DNA from: Rhodoferax sp. U2-2l
GTDB taxonomy: Bacteria > Pseudomonadota > Gammaproteobacteria > Burkholderiales > Burkholderiaceae_C
Length of the DNA: 64,000 nt
Direction: 5' to 3'
Assembly: GCF_020594515.1 (NCBI RefSeq)
Contig: NZ_JAJCTH010000011.1
Coordinates: 1 to 64,000 of the forward strand
Of this stretch, positions 24,423 to 35,554 are shown one piece after another; the stretch's first letter is position 1, and each line of letters opens with the position of its first letter. The position numbers and the translations under genes were made by a program. The notes below the pieces were generated by a model. It was not told the origin of the DNA and did not search any database. It saw only the letters and a program-made list of their open reading frames with translations.

Positions 24423-25519
24423 CGCCCCAGCTACCGCCTGATCCGTCCGGACGACCGCGGCGCGACCTGCGGGCGCTGCCCGCAATGCTCTTGGTGGTGT
24501 CGCTGGCGCTGGGTGCCATCTTGCTGCCGTTTTACGGCGCCATTCTGTGGGGCGCCATCATGGCCGTGCTGTTTTGGCCCCTGAACCGCTGGCTGCTGCC
24601 GCGGGTGAGCCAGCGGCGCAATATTGCTGCCTTCATCACCTTGCTGGCCGCGCTGATCGTCGTGGTGCTGCCGCTGGCGCTGGTGTCTGCACTGCTGGTG
24701 CAGGAGGCGGCCGCGATTTACCAGCAACTCCAAACCGGCCAACTCGACCCCACCCGCTACTTTCGGGGCGTTTTTAATGCCTTGCCCGACAGCATCACCG
24801 CGATACTGGACCGCTTTGGCCTGGTCAGTTTCAACACCCTGCAACGTCGGCTGACCGAAGCGCTCACGCAGGGCAGCCAGGCGATTGCCACGCAAACCTT
24901 CAGCGTCGGACAAAACGCCTTTGAATGGGTGGCCAGCGTGTTCATCATGCTTTACCTGTCGTTTTTCCTGATCCGCGACGGCCAGGACATGCTGAAAGTG
25001 GTGGGCAATGCCGTGCCGCTGGCGCCCGTGTACAAGCAGGCGCTGCTGGCTGACTTCAGCACCGTGGTCAGTGCCACCGTCAAGGGCAACCTGCTGGTGG
25101 CCATGATCCAGGGCGCGCTGGGCGGGCTGGGGTTTTGGGCGCTGGGGGTGGACGCGCCCTTGCTGTGGGGCGTGCTGATGGCCTTTTTGTCGCTGCTGCC
25201 CGCCATCGGCGCCGGGCTGGTCTGGCTGCCGGTGGCGGTGTACTTGCTGCTCAGCGGTGCGCTGTGGCAAGGTTTGGCGCTGATCGCTTACGGCGTGCTG
25301 GTGATCGGGCTGGTGGACAACCTGCTGCGCCCGATCCTGGTGGGCAAAGCCACCCGCATGCCCGACTATCTGGTGATGCTCTCCACGCTGGGCGGCATGG
25401 CGGTGTTTGGCATCAACGGTTTTGTGCTGGGGCCGGTGATTGCGGCCATGTTCATCGCGGTCTGGCGCATCCGCCTGGGCACCCAGGATTTTTCAGCGTC
25501 AACGCGGCCAAAATCCTGA
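24419..25519 (+). CDS. AI-2E family (PerM/TqsA-like) transporter
   Basis: 366 residues from the ATG at 24419 that overlaps the previous stop. It has about eight membrane helices, with the family's long central soluble segment (about 95-175) and conserved GxxxLGxxx turns (GALGGLGFWALGVDAPLLWGVLM, LPAIGAGLVWLPVA, DNLLRPILVG). Family members include TqsA and Na+/H+ antiporter-like proteins, so substrate cannot be assigned. Confidence 0.88.
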   Translation: MTPQLPPDPSGRPRRDLRALPAMLLVVSLALGAILLPFYGAILWGAIMAVLFWPLNRWLLPRVSQRRNIAAFITLLAALIVVVLPLALVSALLVQEAAAIYQQLQTGQLDPTRYFRGVFNALPDSITAILDRFGLVSFNTLQRRLTEALTQGSQAIATQTFSVGQNAFEWVASVFIMLYLSFFLIRDGQDMLKVVGNAVPLAPVYKQALLADFSTVVSATVKGNLLVAMIQGALGGLGFWALGVDAPLLWGVLMAFLSLLPAIGAGLVWLPVAVYLLLSGALWQGLALIAYGVLVIGLVDNLLRPILVGKATRMPDYLVMLSTLGGMAVFGINGFVLGPVIAAMFIAVWRIRLGTQDFSASTRPKS

Positions 25520-25555
25520 CACACGGCATTTGCCCTCACCCATCCAGCTCGCCTC

Positions 25556-26257
25556 ATGTTCATCCATCGTCGCCACCAGGAATACCACCGATCTGATCGC
25601 ATCGGCTGGCTGCGGGCGGCGGTGCTGGGCGCCAATGACGGCATTGTCTCCACCGCCAGTCTGCTGATGGGTGTGGCGGCGGCCCAAGCCAGCCACAGCA
25701 CGCTGGTGATGACCGGGGTAGCCGGGCTGGTGGCGGGGGCAATGTCGATGGCAGCGGGTGAATATGTCTCGGTGCACGCCCAGGCCGACACCGAAAAGGC
25801 TGACCTGGCGCGCGAAAAAACCGAACTGACCGCCGACCCAAGTGCAGAACTGAGGGAACTTGCGAATATTTATGTCAAGCGCGGGCTGGACGCCGCTTTG
25901 GCTGAGCAGGTGGCGGCACAACTGACGCAGCATGACGCCCTGGGCGCCCATGCCCGCGACGAGTTGGGCATGTCAGCCACCTTCAGCGCGCAACCGGTGC
26001 AGGCTGCGTTGGCCTCGGCGGCCGCTTTTGCCGTGGGTGCGGCGCTGCCACTGGGCATCGCCGCTGCGGCGCCGCAGGCCAACCTGATGGTCTGGCTGAG
26101 TGGCTCGTCACTGGGGTTTCTGGCCGCGCTGGGGGCACTGGCCGCGTGGGCGGGTGGCACCCGCATCGCCACCAGCGCCGCGCGTGTCGTCGTCTGGGGC
26201 GCGCTGGCGATGGCCATCACGGCGGGTGCAGGCGCGCTGTTTGGCGCCGTGGTCTGA
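25556..26257 (+). CDS. VIT1/CCC1-family membrane transporter (iron/manganese type)
   Basis: 233 residues with about five helices. LRAAVLGANDGIVSTASLLMGVAAA and GAMSMAAGEYVSVHAQADTEKADL are the VIT family motifs, with an acidic/Glu-rich cytoplasmic loop between helices 2 and 3 that binds metal in plant VIT1. In bacteria these proteins are thought to export Fe2+ or Mn2+. In a window rich in iron-type electron transfer, export of ferrous iron is attractive, but nothing here proves it. Confidence 0.85.
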   Translation: MFIHRRHQEYHRSDRIGWLRAAVLGANDGIVSTASLLMGVAAAQASHSTLVMTGVAGLVAGAMSMAAGEYVSVHAQADTEKADLAREKTELTADPSAELRELANIYVKRGLDAALAEQVAAQLTQHDALGAHARDELGMSATFSAQPVQAALASAAAFAVGAALPLGIAAAAPQANLMVWLSGSSLGFLAALGALAAWAGGTRIATSAARVVVWGALAMAITAGAGALFGAVV

Positions 26258-26290
26258 CCCGCATCGCATATCACCTCACCTCACCTCATC

Positions 26291-27190
26291 ATGAAATACA
26301 AAGACTATTACGAGACGCTGGGTGTGCCCCGAGACGCCGATCTGGATCAGATCAAAAAGGCCTACCGCAAACTGGCCCGCACCCATCATCCGGACATGTC
26401 CAAGGCGCCCGGTGCCGAGGCCCGCTTCAAAGACATCGCCGAGGCTTACGCCACCCTCAAGGACACCGCCAAACGCGCTGCTTATGACGAGCTGGGCCAT
26501 CCGCCCGCCGGTGCCGAGTTCTCGCCGCCGCCGCAATGGCAGCAAGACTTCGCCGCCGGTGGGTCATCGTTTGAAGACCTGGACCTGGCCGACCTGCTGG
26601 CCTCGCTCCACCGCGGGCAACGCGGCCAGGCGCCACCACCGCGCCCGGTCAAAGGGCAGGATCTCGAAAGCACCATCACCCTGTCATTGGATGACGCGCG
26701 CCACGGCACCACCGTCAGCCTGCAACTGGCCGATGCCTCGGGCCAGCGCACGCTGCAAGTCACCGTTCCGCCGGGGGTGCGTCAGGACCAGAAACTGCGC
26801 CTGCGCGGCAAAGGCGGCCCGGGCCGCCACGGCGGGCCCGATGGTGACATCTACCTGCATATCGCCCTGGCACCGCACCCGGTGTTCCGACCCGACGGGT
26901 TGGACCTGTACTTTGACCTGGCTTTGGCCCCATGGGAGGCCGCCTTGGGCGCCGAACTCGAAGTGCCCACGCTGGACGGCCCGGTGCTGCTGACGGTGCC
27001 CGCCGGTACCCGATCAGGTCGCCAACTGCGCCTGCGCGGACGTGGATTGGCCGAAGGCCGCAGTGACCTGTATGCCATCGTTCACATCGACATCCCGACC
27101 CAGCTGACCGAGGCCGAACGGGCGCTGTACCTGGAACTGGCCCGCATTTCACACTTCAACCCGCGCAACCCCAACGGGAACACCCCATGA
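26291..27190 (+). CDS. cbpA: DnaJ-like co-chaperone CbpA
   Basis: 299 residues. The J domain (about 3-70) contains HPD (HHPDMSKAPG). There is no zinc-finger domain; a short linker leads to two beta-rich substrate-binding domains (KGQDLESTITLSLDDARHGTTVSLQ, GDIYLHIALAPHPVFRPDGLDLY). This is the CbpA/type II DnaJ layout. It stimulates DnaK ATPase under stress. It overlaps cbpM by four bases, whose product inhibits CbpA. Confidence 0.92.
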   Translation: MKYKDYYETLGVPRDADLDQIKKAYRKLARTHHPDMSKAPGAEARFKDIAEAYATLKDTAKRAAYDELGHPPAGAEFSPPPQWQQDFAAGGSSFEDLDLADLLASLHRGQRGQAPPPRPVKGQDLESTITLSLDDARHGTTVSLQLADASGQRTLQVTVPPGVRQDQKLRLRGKGGPGRHGGPDGDIYLHIALAPHPVFRPDGLDLYFDLALAPWEAALGAELEVPTLDGPVLLTVPAGTRSGRQLRLRGRGLAEGRSDLYAIVHIDIPTQLTEAERALYLELARISHFNPRNPNGNTP

Positions 27191-27531
27191 CGCAAGAACC
27201 CACTGAATGGCGCTGGCTCGACACCCGGGAGACCGTCAGCCTGACCGAGTTGTCGCACTGCTGCGGCATGAGCGAGGCGGAACTCGATGAACTGGTGGAC
27301 TATTGCGCCCTGCAACCCGTGACCACCGCCGAGCCTGAGCGTGCCTTCAGCGCCCATTGGGTGACGCCCTTGCGCCGGGCGGCCAAACTGCGCCAGGATT
27401 TCGATCTGGACCTCTTTACCGTCGCCATGCTGCTGGACAACTTCAACCGCATCGAGGTGCTGCAGCGCCAGGTGCACACGCTGCAGGCGTTGTTGCCCGT
27501 GCAAATGCGCTCCAGCATGGGGTTTCAATAA
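27187..27531 (+). CDS. cbpM: Chaperone modulator CbpM
   Basis: 114 residues, MerR-like. The segments VSLTELSHCCGMSEAELDELVDYCALQPV and FSAHWVTPLRRAAKLRQDFDLDLFTVAMLLDNFNRIEVLQRQVHTL match CbpM. It binds the CbpA J domain and blocks its action. Position directly after cbpA and the ATGA overlap support the call. Confidence 0.9.
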   Translation: MTQEPTEWRWLDTRETVSLTELSHCCGMSEAELDELVDYCALQPVTTAEPERAFSAHWVTPLRRAAKLRQDFDLDLFTVAMLLDNFNRIEVLQRQVHTLQALLPVQMRSSMGFQ

Positions 27532-27563
27532 CATTGACCGCCATCACCCGCAGGCGATTGGCC

Positions 27564-30233
<2,670 letters not shown>

Positions 30234-30296
30234 GCCACCTTGAATGCCAGCTGGCCAGCCGGGGTGCGCCCAAGCTGTCGCTTTGAACGGCGCGGC

Positions 30297-30413
30297 GACT
30301 GGGTCAGGTGCGTGCGGTTTTGGGGTGCAATCACGCGCGGGGCTGGTGAAGCAGTGCGCCCATGGCTCTGGACGCGCGCCTTGCACCCCAAAGCCCGGTC
30401 ACCTGACCCAATC
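30297..30413 (+). repeat. Long hairpin repeat element, copy 1
   Basis: A 117-bp element with an outer stem (30300-30310 with 30400-30410) and an inner perfect 12-bp stem (30319-30330 with 30381-30392). A GC-rich inner loop contains ACGCGCG/CGCGCG. Copy 2 lies inverted 160 bp away. Short open frames across it are by-products of the repeat and not credible genes. The rest of 30234-30835 shows no gene. Confidence 0.75.
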
Positions 30414-30570
30414 ACCACGCCTTGGCGGTGTTGAGTCGGCAAAGAAACACCAAAAACTACCCGGCACGGTTGGCTGAATGGTGACTCGGCCAACCTGACA
30501 GACGATCCGGCTGCGTGACGCTACTGCCTGTCTTCGCATCGACGTCCTCCAGCACCCACAGCGTCAAGGC

Positions 30571-30697
30571 AGGGCGATTGGGTCGGGGGACCGGGCTTTG
30601 GGGCCAAAGGCGCGCGTCCGGTCAGCTTGGCGCACTGTTGCACCAGCCCCGCGCGTGATTTGGCCCCAAAACCGCACGCCCCTGACCCGGTCGCCCT
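30571..30697 (-). repeat. Long hairpin repeat element, copy 2 (inverted)
   Basis: In reverse orientation it aligns with copy 1 along its length, sharing CGTGCGGTTTTGGGG and CACGCGCGGGGCTGGTG. Outer arms 30571-30589 pair with 30679-30697 with a few GT pairs. The inner 12-bp stem is 30597-30608 with 30659-30670. Where the two copies differ in the inner stem, both arms have changed so that pairing is kept (three consecutive pairs). Confidence 0.75.
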
Positions 30698-30835
30698 GCC
30701 GGTTGCAGATGTAGGCGTGGATGTCTGTAGAACCCAGCCCACAGCCATTGGAATCCCACCCACGAGGCAGATCGGCCGCGACGGCTGCACTATCATCCTC
30801 AGCCGCCCACCCGACTGCGACCAGGAAGCCTGACA

Positions 30836-32239
30836 TTGAAAGCCACCCCCCCGCCCCGGCTGTTCGCCGCGGTCAGTTTTCTGATGATCATGGCCATGGT
30901 GGTGGGAACCGGCTGGGTTCAGGCGCCGTTTTTCAGGCAATCCATCATCGACCGGGAAGCGGCCATCGTGCAGGACCTGGTGGAAGCGCTCACGGTGGAG
31001 CAGGCCCTCACTGCCGCGGACATGCAGCACGGCACCGACGGGCAAGCCAGACAGCGTTTTGAACAGATCTTCAAAACCTTGACCCTTTTGCCCGGTACCG
31101 CCCGCATCAAGGTGTTCAACCGCGAGAACACAGTCATCTGGTCGGACGACCCCGATCTGGTCGGCACCCGGCAGACCGACAACCCGGATCGGCTGGCACT
31201 GGCCATGCAGGGGGTGGTGCAAGCGGTTTTTAACCCGGTGTCAGACCGGTTTGAGGCCAGCCAGCAGGGCCAGGGCTCCCAAGGGACGATTGAGTGTTAT
31301 GTGCCCATTTTTTCGCAGACCACGCCGCAAACCGGGCCGCAGGCGCAAACGCAGGTCATTGGGGTGCTGTCCTTGTACCGCAACCCCCATGCGCTGAACC
31401 AGACCATCCAGCACGGGCTGGTGCTGCTGTGGGCGGTGATTGGCGGCGGCGGGCTGATCCTGTTTCTGGTGCTGTACAAAGTCTTCAGTGTGGCCTATCG
31501 GCGCCAGCAAGTGGCTGAATCCGAGTTGGGCAAACTGACCAGTGAGCACGAGCGCATCGTCCAGCTCGCCAAGATGTCGGCCATGGGTGAACTGGTGGGG
31601 GAAATTGCCCACCAGCTGAACAACCCGCTGGTCGGCGTGATCAACCTGAGCCAGCTGGCCGAACGCGAGGTGCACGACCCGCAACGTGTGGCCGAGCTGT
31701 TGGCCGAGGTGCGCAAGGCAGGCACCGAGTGCCGCGACATCGTCCAGCGGATTTTGCGCATCAACCAGACCTCACGCTCCACCCTGGCACCCACCCACCT
31801 CATCGCGCTGGTGCAGGACACCATCACCTTTTGCCACCAAAGTATTGATTTGAAGCACGCGGTGGACTTTGTGGCGCCCCAGCAGGAGGTGAAGCTCCAT
31901 GTGGATGCGGTGCTGGTGCGCCAGGCCTTGTTCAACCTAATCCACAACGCCGTGTTGTCGGCCCCCGACGCGCCGGTGCAGGTGGCGCTGACGCTGACGC
32001 CACGCGCCAACGTTGCCGGTGTGCAGATCAGCGTCACCGACTCTGGCCCCGGTTTCAGCGCCGAGACTGCGGCCAAGTTGTTCAAGCCTTTTTTCACCAC
32101 CCGTGCCCACGGCACTGGCCTGGGTTTGTCGGTGGCGCAACACATCGCCATGAAGCACGGCGGCGTGGTTCTTGCTGAGAATCTGGCACAAGGCGGCGCC
32201 CGCTTCAGTCTCTGGCTGCCTTTGGAGTCCACCCCATGA
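30836..32239 (+). CDS. Membrane sensor histidine kinase of the second sigma-54 pair
   Basis: 467 residues from a TTG at 30836 with AGGAAG upstream. There are two membrane helices (about 9-28 and 197-220) around a periplasmic domain of about 165 residues. The DHp helix has His259 (GEIAHQLNNPLVG), and the HATPase domain has NLIHNAV, DSGPGFS and GTGLGLSVAQHI. It is a NtrB/DctB-like kinase and overlaps its response regulator by four bases. The signal is unknown. Confidence 0.88.
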   Translation: MKATPPPRLFAAVSFLMIMAMVVGTGWVQAPFFRQSIIDREAAIVQDLVEALTVEQALTAADMQHGTDGQARQRFEQIFKTLTLLPGTARIKVFNRENTVIWSDDPDLVGTRQTDNPDRLALAMQGVVQAVFNPVSDRFEASQQGQGSQGTIECYVPIFSQTTPQTGPQAQTQVIGVLSLYRNPHALNQTIQHGLVLLWAVIGGGGLILFLVLYKVFSVAYRRQQVAESELGKLTSEHERIVQLAKMSAMGELVGEIAHQLNNPLVGVINLSQLAEREVHDPQRVAELLAEVRKAGTECRDIVQRILRINQTSRSTLAPTHLIALVQDTITFCHQSIDLKHAVDFVAPQQEVKLHVDAVLVRQALFNLIHNAVLSAPDAPVQVALTLTPRANVAGVQISVTDSGPGFSAETAAKLFKPFFTTRAHGTGLGLSVAQHIAMKHGGVVLAENLAQGGARFSLWLPLESTP

Positions 32240-33618
32240 AGTCCAACGTGCTCCTGGTCGATGACGATCCGTTCACCCGCAAGCTGTTCGAGAACCTGTT
32301 TCGCCCCGGCGGGCAGATCGACCTGGTCTGCGTGGCCAGCGTGGCGCAAGCCCGCCAGGCCTTTGGGCTGGGCGACTTTCATCTGGTGATCCTGGACCAG
32401 CGCCTGCCCGATGGCAACGGGCTGGACCTGTTTGCCGAGATGCGCCAACAGCGCCCGCAGCAGACCGCGCTGATGGTCACCGGCCATGCCGAGGTGCGTG
32501 ATGCCATGCGCGCCGTGCGCGACGGCCTGTTTGATTACCTGACCAAACCCTTTGACAACCTGGAGGCGCTGGAAGCCACCGTGGCCAAGGCGCTGGAGAT
32601 GGACCGCGCCTACCGCGAGATTGCCGACCTGAAACAGACGCTGGCCGCGCAGGCGGGCGACCCGATCATCATCAGCCGTTCGGTGGCGATGGAGCGGCTG
32701 CTGGTGCAGATGCGCCAGGCCGCACCGCTGGACACCACCGTGCTGATCGAGGGCGAAAGCGGTACCGGCAAAGAAGTGATTGCCAAATCGCTGCACGCGC
32801 TTAGCCCGCGATCCAGCGGCCCGATGAAGGTGCTGAACTGTGGGGCGCTGTCGGAGTCGCTGATGGAAGCCGCGTTGTTCGGCTACGAAAAAGGCTCCTT
32901 CACGGGCGCCGCCAAAACCACGGCGGGTTACTTTGAAGAGGCCGACAACGGCACCATTGTGCTGGACGAAATTGCCGACATGAGCCCCAAGATGCAAGTC
33001 AGCCTGCTGCGTGTCTTGCAGGAAGGCACCTTTGTGCGGCTGGGCAGCACGGTGCAGCGGCCGTCCAGCTTCCGGCTGATCTGCGCCACCAACAAACCGC
33101 TGGACCAGGAGGTGGCAGCCGGCCGGTTTCGCGCGGATTTGTACTACCGTATCAACGTGGTTCCCCTGCACGTGCCGCCACTGCGCGAGCGCCGCGAAGA
33201 CATCGTGCCGCTGTGCCTGTTTTTTCTGGACCACTTCAACCGCAAGTTCAACAAACAGGCCGGCCCCTTGCAGGCCGACACCCTGGCGCTGCTGGAAAAC
33301 GCGCCCTGGGCGGGCAATGTGCGCGAACTCAAACACACCATGGAGCGCGCCGTGGTGGTCAATTCCGGTGGCCCGATTGCCAGCGCTGACCTGGGAGTGC
33401 ACAGCGCCGCCGGCGCGGCTGCCGTTGCCGCTGGCAGTGCAGTACCAAACCAACTGCTGCCCTACCGCCAGGCGCGCCTGCAGTTCGAGCAAGCCTACTT
33501 TTCCAGCCTGATGCAGGCGGCCGGGGGCAACGTGTCGGAAGCGTCGCGGATATCCGGTGTTGCGCGGCAGAACATTTACGGCCATCTGGAGCGCGCCCAA
33601 GTTGTCTCGAAATCGTGA
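32236..33618 (+). CDS. NtrC-family sigma-54-dependent response regulator
   Basis: 460 residues. The receiver has Asp54 (LDQRLPDG). The AAA+ domain has GESGTGKE, the sigma-54 contact loop as GSFTGA (220-225; Ser in place of the usual Ala, a tolerated variant) and TIVLDEIADM. A Fis-type HTH ends the protein (NVSEASRISGVARQNIYGHL). A sigma-54 promoter lies 117 bp downstream of its stop, reading into the heme lipoprotein gene, which is the probable target. Confidence 0.92.
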   Translation: MKSNVLLVDDDPFTRKLFENLFRPGGQIDLVCVASVAQARQAFGLGDFHLVILDQRLPDGNGLDLFAEMRQQRPQQTALMVTGHAEVRDAMRAVRDGLFDYLTKPFDNLEALEATVAKALEMDRAYREIADLKQTLAAQAGDPIIISRSVAMERLLVQMRQAAPLDTTVLIEGESGTGKEVIAKSLHALSPRSSGPMKVLNCGALSESLMEAALFGYEKGSFTGAAKTTAGYFEEADNGTIVLDEIADMSPKMQVSLLRVLQEGTFVRLGSTVQRPSSFRLICATNKPLDQEVAAGRFRADLYYRINVVPLHVPPLRERREDIVPLCLFFLDHFNRKFNKQAGPLQADTLALLENAPWAGNVRELKHTMERAVVVNSGGPIASADLGVHSAAGAAAVAAGSAVPNQLLPYRQARLQFEQAYFSSLMQAAGGNVSEASRISGVARQNIYGHLERAQVVSKS

Positions 33619-33654
33619 CACCTGTCACGATTTTGTGATGACAGCTGTTGTGAC
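33611..33654. promoter_or_regulatory. Two adjacent dyads, candidate enhancer for the sigma-54 promoter
   Basis: AATCGTGACA-CC-TGTCACGATT (33611-33632) has perfect ten-base arms. A looser dyad around ACAGCTGT (about 33635-33654) is centred 23 bp further on. They lie about 117-140 bp upstream of the predicted start, a normal enhancer distance for NtrC-type regulators. The first dyad overlaps the regulator gene's stop codon and is followed by TTTT, so it could instead or also act as a weak terminator. Confidence 0.55.
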
Positions 33655-33734
33655 TGGCAGCGGGCAACCGGCCCAAAACAGCGGTATCCGCCACCAAGTC
33701 AGCCTTTCACCCCCCAAATCAGCCGCCTTGGCAA

Positions 33735-33750
33735 TGGCACACAGCTTGCA
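33735..33750 (+). promoter_or_regulatory. Sigma-54 promoter of the heme lipoprotein gene
   Basis: TGGCAC, five bases, TTGCA; GG and GC are ten bases apart, as the -24/-12 consensus requires. Predicted start is near 33761, about 59 bases before the ATG at 33820. A sigma-54 activator is encoded immediately upstream. Confidence 0.8.
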
Positions 33751-33819
33751 CGGGTTGAACTGCATCAAAGATGTTTCTGACACTTTGGTGTTCATTTTTT
33801 ACTCTACGAGGACATCTTC

Positions 33820-34893
33820 ATGAAGAACACTCCCTTGCTCAGCGTTGGCGCCGTGACCCTGGCGACACTGGCCCTGCTCGGCTGCCAATCGGTCCAGGAC
33901 ACAACCGCACCCGACACCCTGGTCGCCAGCTTCACCACCACCGCACCCAACGTGGCGGCGGGTGCCGCTGACCCGGTCTGGGCCAAGGCCAAACCGCTGT
34001 CGGCCGAATTGACCGGGGGTGTCAACTTCGGCGCCAAACCCGGCGACAAGGGCGAGTCGGTTGTGACGCTGAAAGCGGCCTATACCGCGGACATGTTGTA
34101 CATGTTGGTCCAGTACAAAGACCCCACCAACTCGGTGCGCCGTGGCCCGTACCAGAAGCAGGCCGACGGCTCCTGGAAGAAGCTCAAGGACCCGGCCGAC
34201 AAGGGTGGCGACGACAACCTGTATTACGAGGACAAATGGGCCGTGTTGTGGCCGGTCAATGCTGACACGGCCAAGGCCTTTGACAAGGAAGGCTGCGCCA
34301 TGGCCTGCCACGAGGGTCAGACCAAACCCTACGGCAACAAATACACCAACCTGCCGGGCCAATTGCTCGACATGTGGCACATGAAAGGCCAGCGCACCGG
34401 CCCGCTCGGTTATGTGGACGACCAGTACACCGACGACACCCGGTATGACCCCAAGACCTCACCCAATGCCGGGCGCAAAGGTGACCCAGGCCCGAAGGGC
34501 GGTGAATACACCAATGTGCCCCTGGTCGAGGGCAAACCGCAGTTCATGGCACGTGATGCCAAGGCGGCCAATGCCGGTGGCAACTACTACATCAAGCGCG
34601 GTGATGAAGTTGCGTTTGACGACAGCCAATTCAAAGCGGGCGACGAAGTGGCCTCGATCATCATCAACCCGCTGACCGGCACCGACCGGGGTGACGTGCA
34701 AACCGTCAACAGCTATGCCAATGGCATGCACACCTCGGTGGTCAGCCGCAAGCTGGTGACAGGCAGCAAGTTTGACGTGCAGTTCACCGACCTGGGCGCA
34801 CGTTACGGGTTTGGCTTTGCGGCGTTCGACAACGCGCAGGTTCGCCACGCGACCTCGGACGACCCCGTTTACCTGGTCTTTGGCAAGAAATAA
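33820..34893 (+). CDS. Periplasmic heme lipoprotein, ethylbenzene-dehydrogenase-like domain, CX3CH site
   Basis: 357 residues. A lipoprotein signal ends LALLGC (lipobox, Cys22). The body looks like the EB_dh/cytochrome c-552 heme-binding domain: AAYTADMLYMLVQYKDPTNS, YYEDKWAVLWPV, and LLDMWHMKGQRTGPLGYVDDQY. A heme-type motif is Cys159-Ala-Met-Ala-Cys163-His164, that is CX3CH rather than CX2CH. C-terminal RKLVTGSKFDVQFTDLGARYGFGFAAFDNAQVRH is typical of the family. It likely transfers electrons in the periplasm under control of the adjacent two-component system. No catalytic subunit gene accompanies it, so its partner is unknown. Confidence 0.8.
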   Translation: MKNTPLLSVGAVTLATLALLGCQSVQDTTAPDTLVASFTTTAPNVAAGAADPVWAKAKPLSAELTGGVNFGAKPGDKGESVVTLKAAYTADMLYMLVQYKDPTNSVRRGPYQKQADGSWKKLKDPADKGGDDNLYYEDKWAVLWPVNADTAKAFDKEGCAMACHEGQTKPYGNKYTNLPGQLLDMWHMKGQRTGPLGYVDDQYTDDTRYDPKTSPNAGRKGDPGPKGGEYTNVPLVEGKPQFMARDAKAANAGGNYYIKRGDEVAFDDSQFKAGDEVASIIINPLTGTDRGDVQTVNSYANGMHTSVVSRKLVTGSKFDVQFTDLGARYGFGFAAFDNAQVRHATSDDPVYLVFGKK

Positions 34894-34904
34894 GCCGGTC
34901 AGCA

Positions 34905-34972
34905 GCTTGGGATCACAGCCTTTGGGTTTTCCCAAGCGCAGGCCAGATCACCGGCGTGACGATCTTGGCCTG
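34905..34972. terminator. Tandem hairpins between convergent genes
   Basis: GCTTGGGA (34905-34912) pairs with 34930-34937, with TTTT inside the loop. CAGGCCA-GATC (34939-34949) pairs with 34961-34972 with one bulge. The pair lies between the heme lipoprotein stop and the convergent gene at 34981, so a two-way terminator is plausible. Neither has a clean trailing T-run. Confidence 0.45.
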
Positions 34973-34980
34973 TGACGGGC

Positions 34981-35475
34981 CTATTGGGCCAACACACAGC
35001 GCTGCGCACGGGCGGCTTGCAGCACCTCGCAGGGCGCACTGGCCAACGTGTCAGCGGGTGTGGCGCCCGCCAGCCAGGCATTGGGCTGGGACATCCACCC
35101 GGCCAGCGCCCAATCGTCGTGAACCCCGGTCAGTTCCGACAGCACGGCGTCCAGCCCCCTTTGGCGCGACATGTCATGGCGGTTGAACTGGAACACCGGC
35201 AGCCAGACGCGTGACAACCACTCAAAGCTGACCACTTTGCGCTGGCGGATCCAGAGCGCCAGCATCGTGGCATCGGCGCCGCTGCGTGGCTTGCAGCGGG
35301 CCGCGGCCTCTGGCGCCCGCAACAGGCCGCCGCTGTGCCGATAGACCTTGAGCATACGCAAGAACTCTTCACTGACCTGCCGGCCGCCCGTGTCTGGCTG
35401 GGCCAGGGGGCTGGCGTGCCAGGGAGATGGCGGCGGCACACGGGTCTCGAAGAGTTGCAAATGAGGCATGGTCAT
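34981..35475 (-). CDS. Hypothetical protein, possibly DUF2384 (Xre/MbcA/ParS C-terminal-like)
   Basis: 164 residues from the ATG at 35475 with CAGGA upstream. The middle (KVVSFEWLSRVWLPVFQFNRHDMS) and the end (WMSQPNAWLAGATPADTLASAPCEVLQAAR) recall the toxin-binding DUF2384 domain, in which a conserved P-N-x-x-L-x-G-x-T-P motif occurs. No toxin (RES-domain) gene is adjacent, so it may be a stand-alone regulator rather than an antitoxin. It is convergent with the heme lipoprotein and divergent from the glucan synthase operon. Its promoter carries the shared palindromic element. Confidence 0.6.
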   Translation of the reverse strand: MTMPHLQLFETRVPPPSPWHASPLAQPDTGGRQVSEEFLRMLKVYRHSGGLLRAPEAAARCKPRSGADATMLALWIRQRKVVSFEWLSRVWLPVFQFNRHDMSRQRGLDAVLSELTGVHDDWALAGWMSQPNAWLAGATPADTLASAPCEVLQAARAQRCVLAQ

Positions 35476-35495
35476 TCCTGTAGAAGACTTGCACG

Positions 35496-35535
35496 GTAAA
35501 TCCGTGCCGCCAGCGCGGTCTGTGCGCTGGCGAAC
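35496..35535 (-). promoter_or_regulatory. Shared palindromic promoter element, copy B-minus
   Basis: On the minus strand GTTCGCCAGCGCACAGAC (35535-35518), then five bases, TGGCG, and a -10-like ATTTAC/TTTACC around 35502-35496. Predicted start about 35489, just ahead of the ATG at 35475. It resembles copy F most closely. Confidence 0.6.
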
Positions 35536-35554
35536 CCCGCCTGCCGCCACCATT

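Noticed and set aside
30240..31222. Short open frames across the hairpin elements, including one of 233 residues on the minus strand
   Set aside because: The frames follow the repeat sequence in both copies in different reading frames and run antisense into the kinase gene; no ribosome sites or domains support them.
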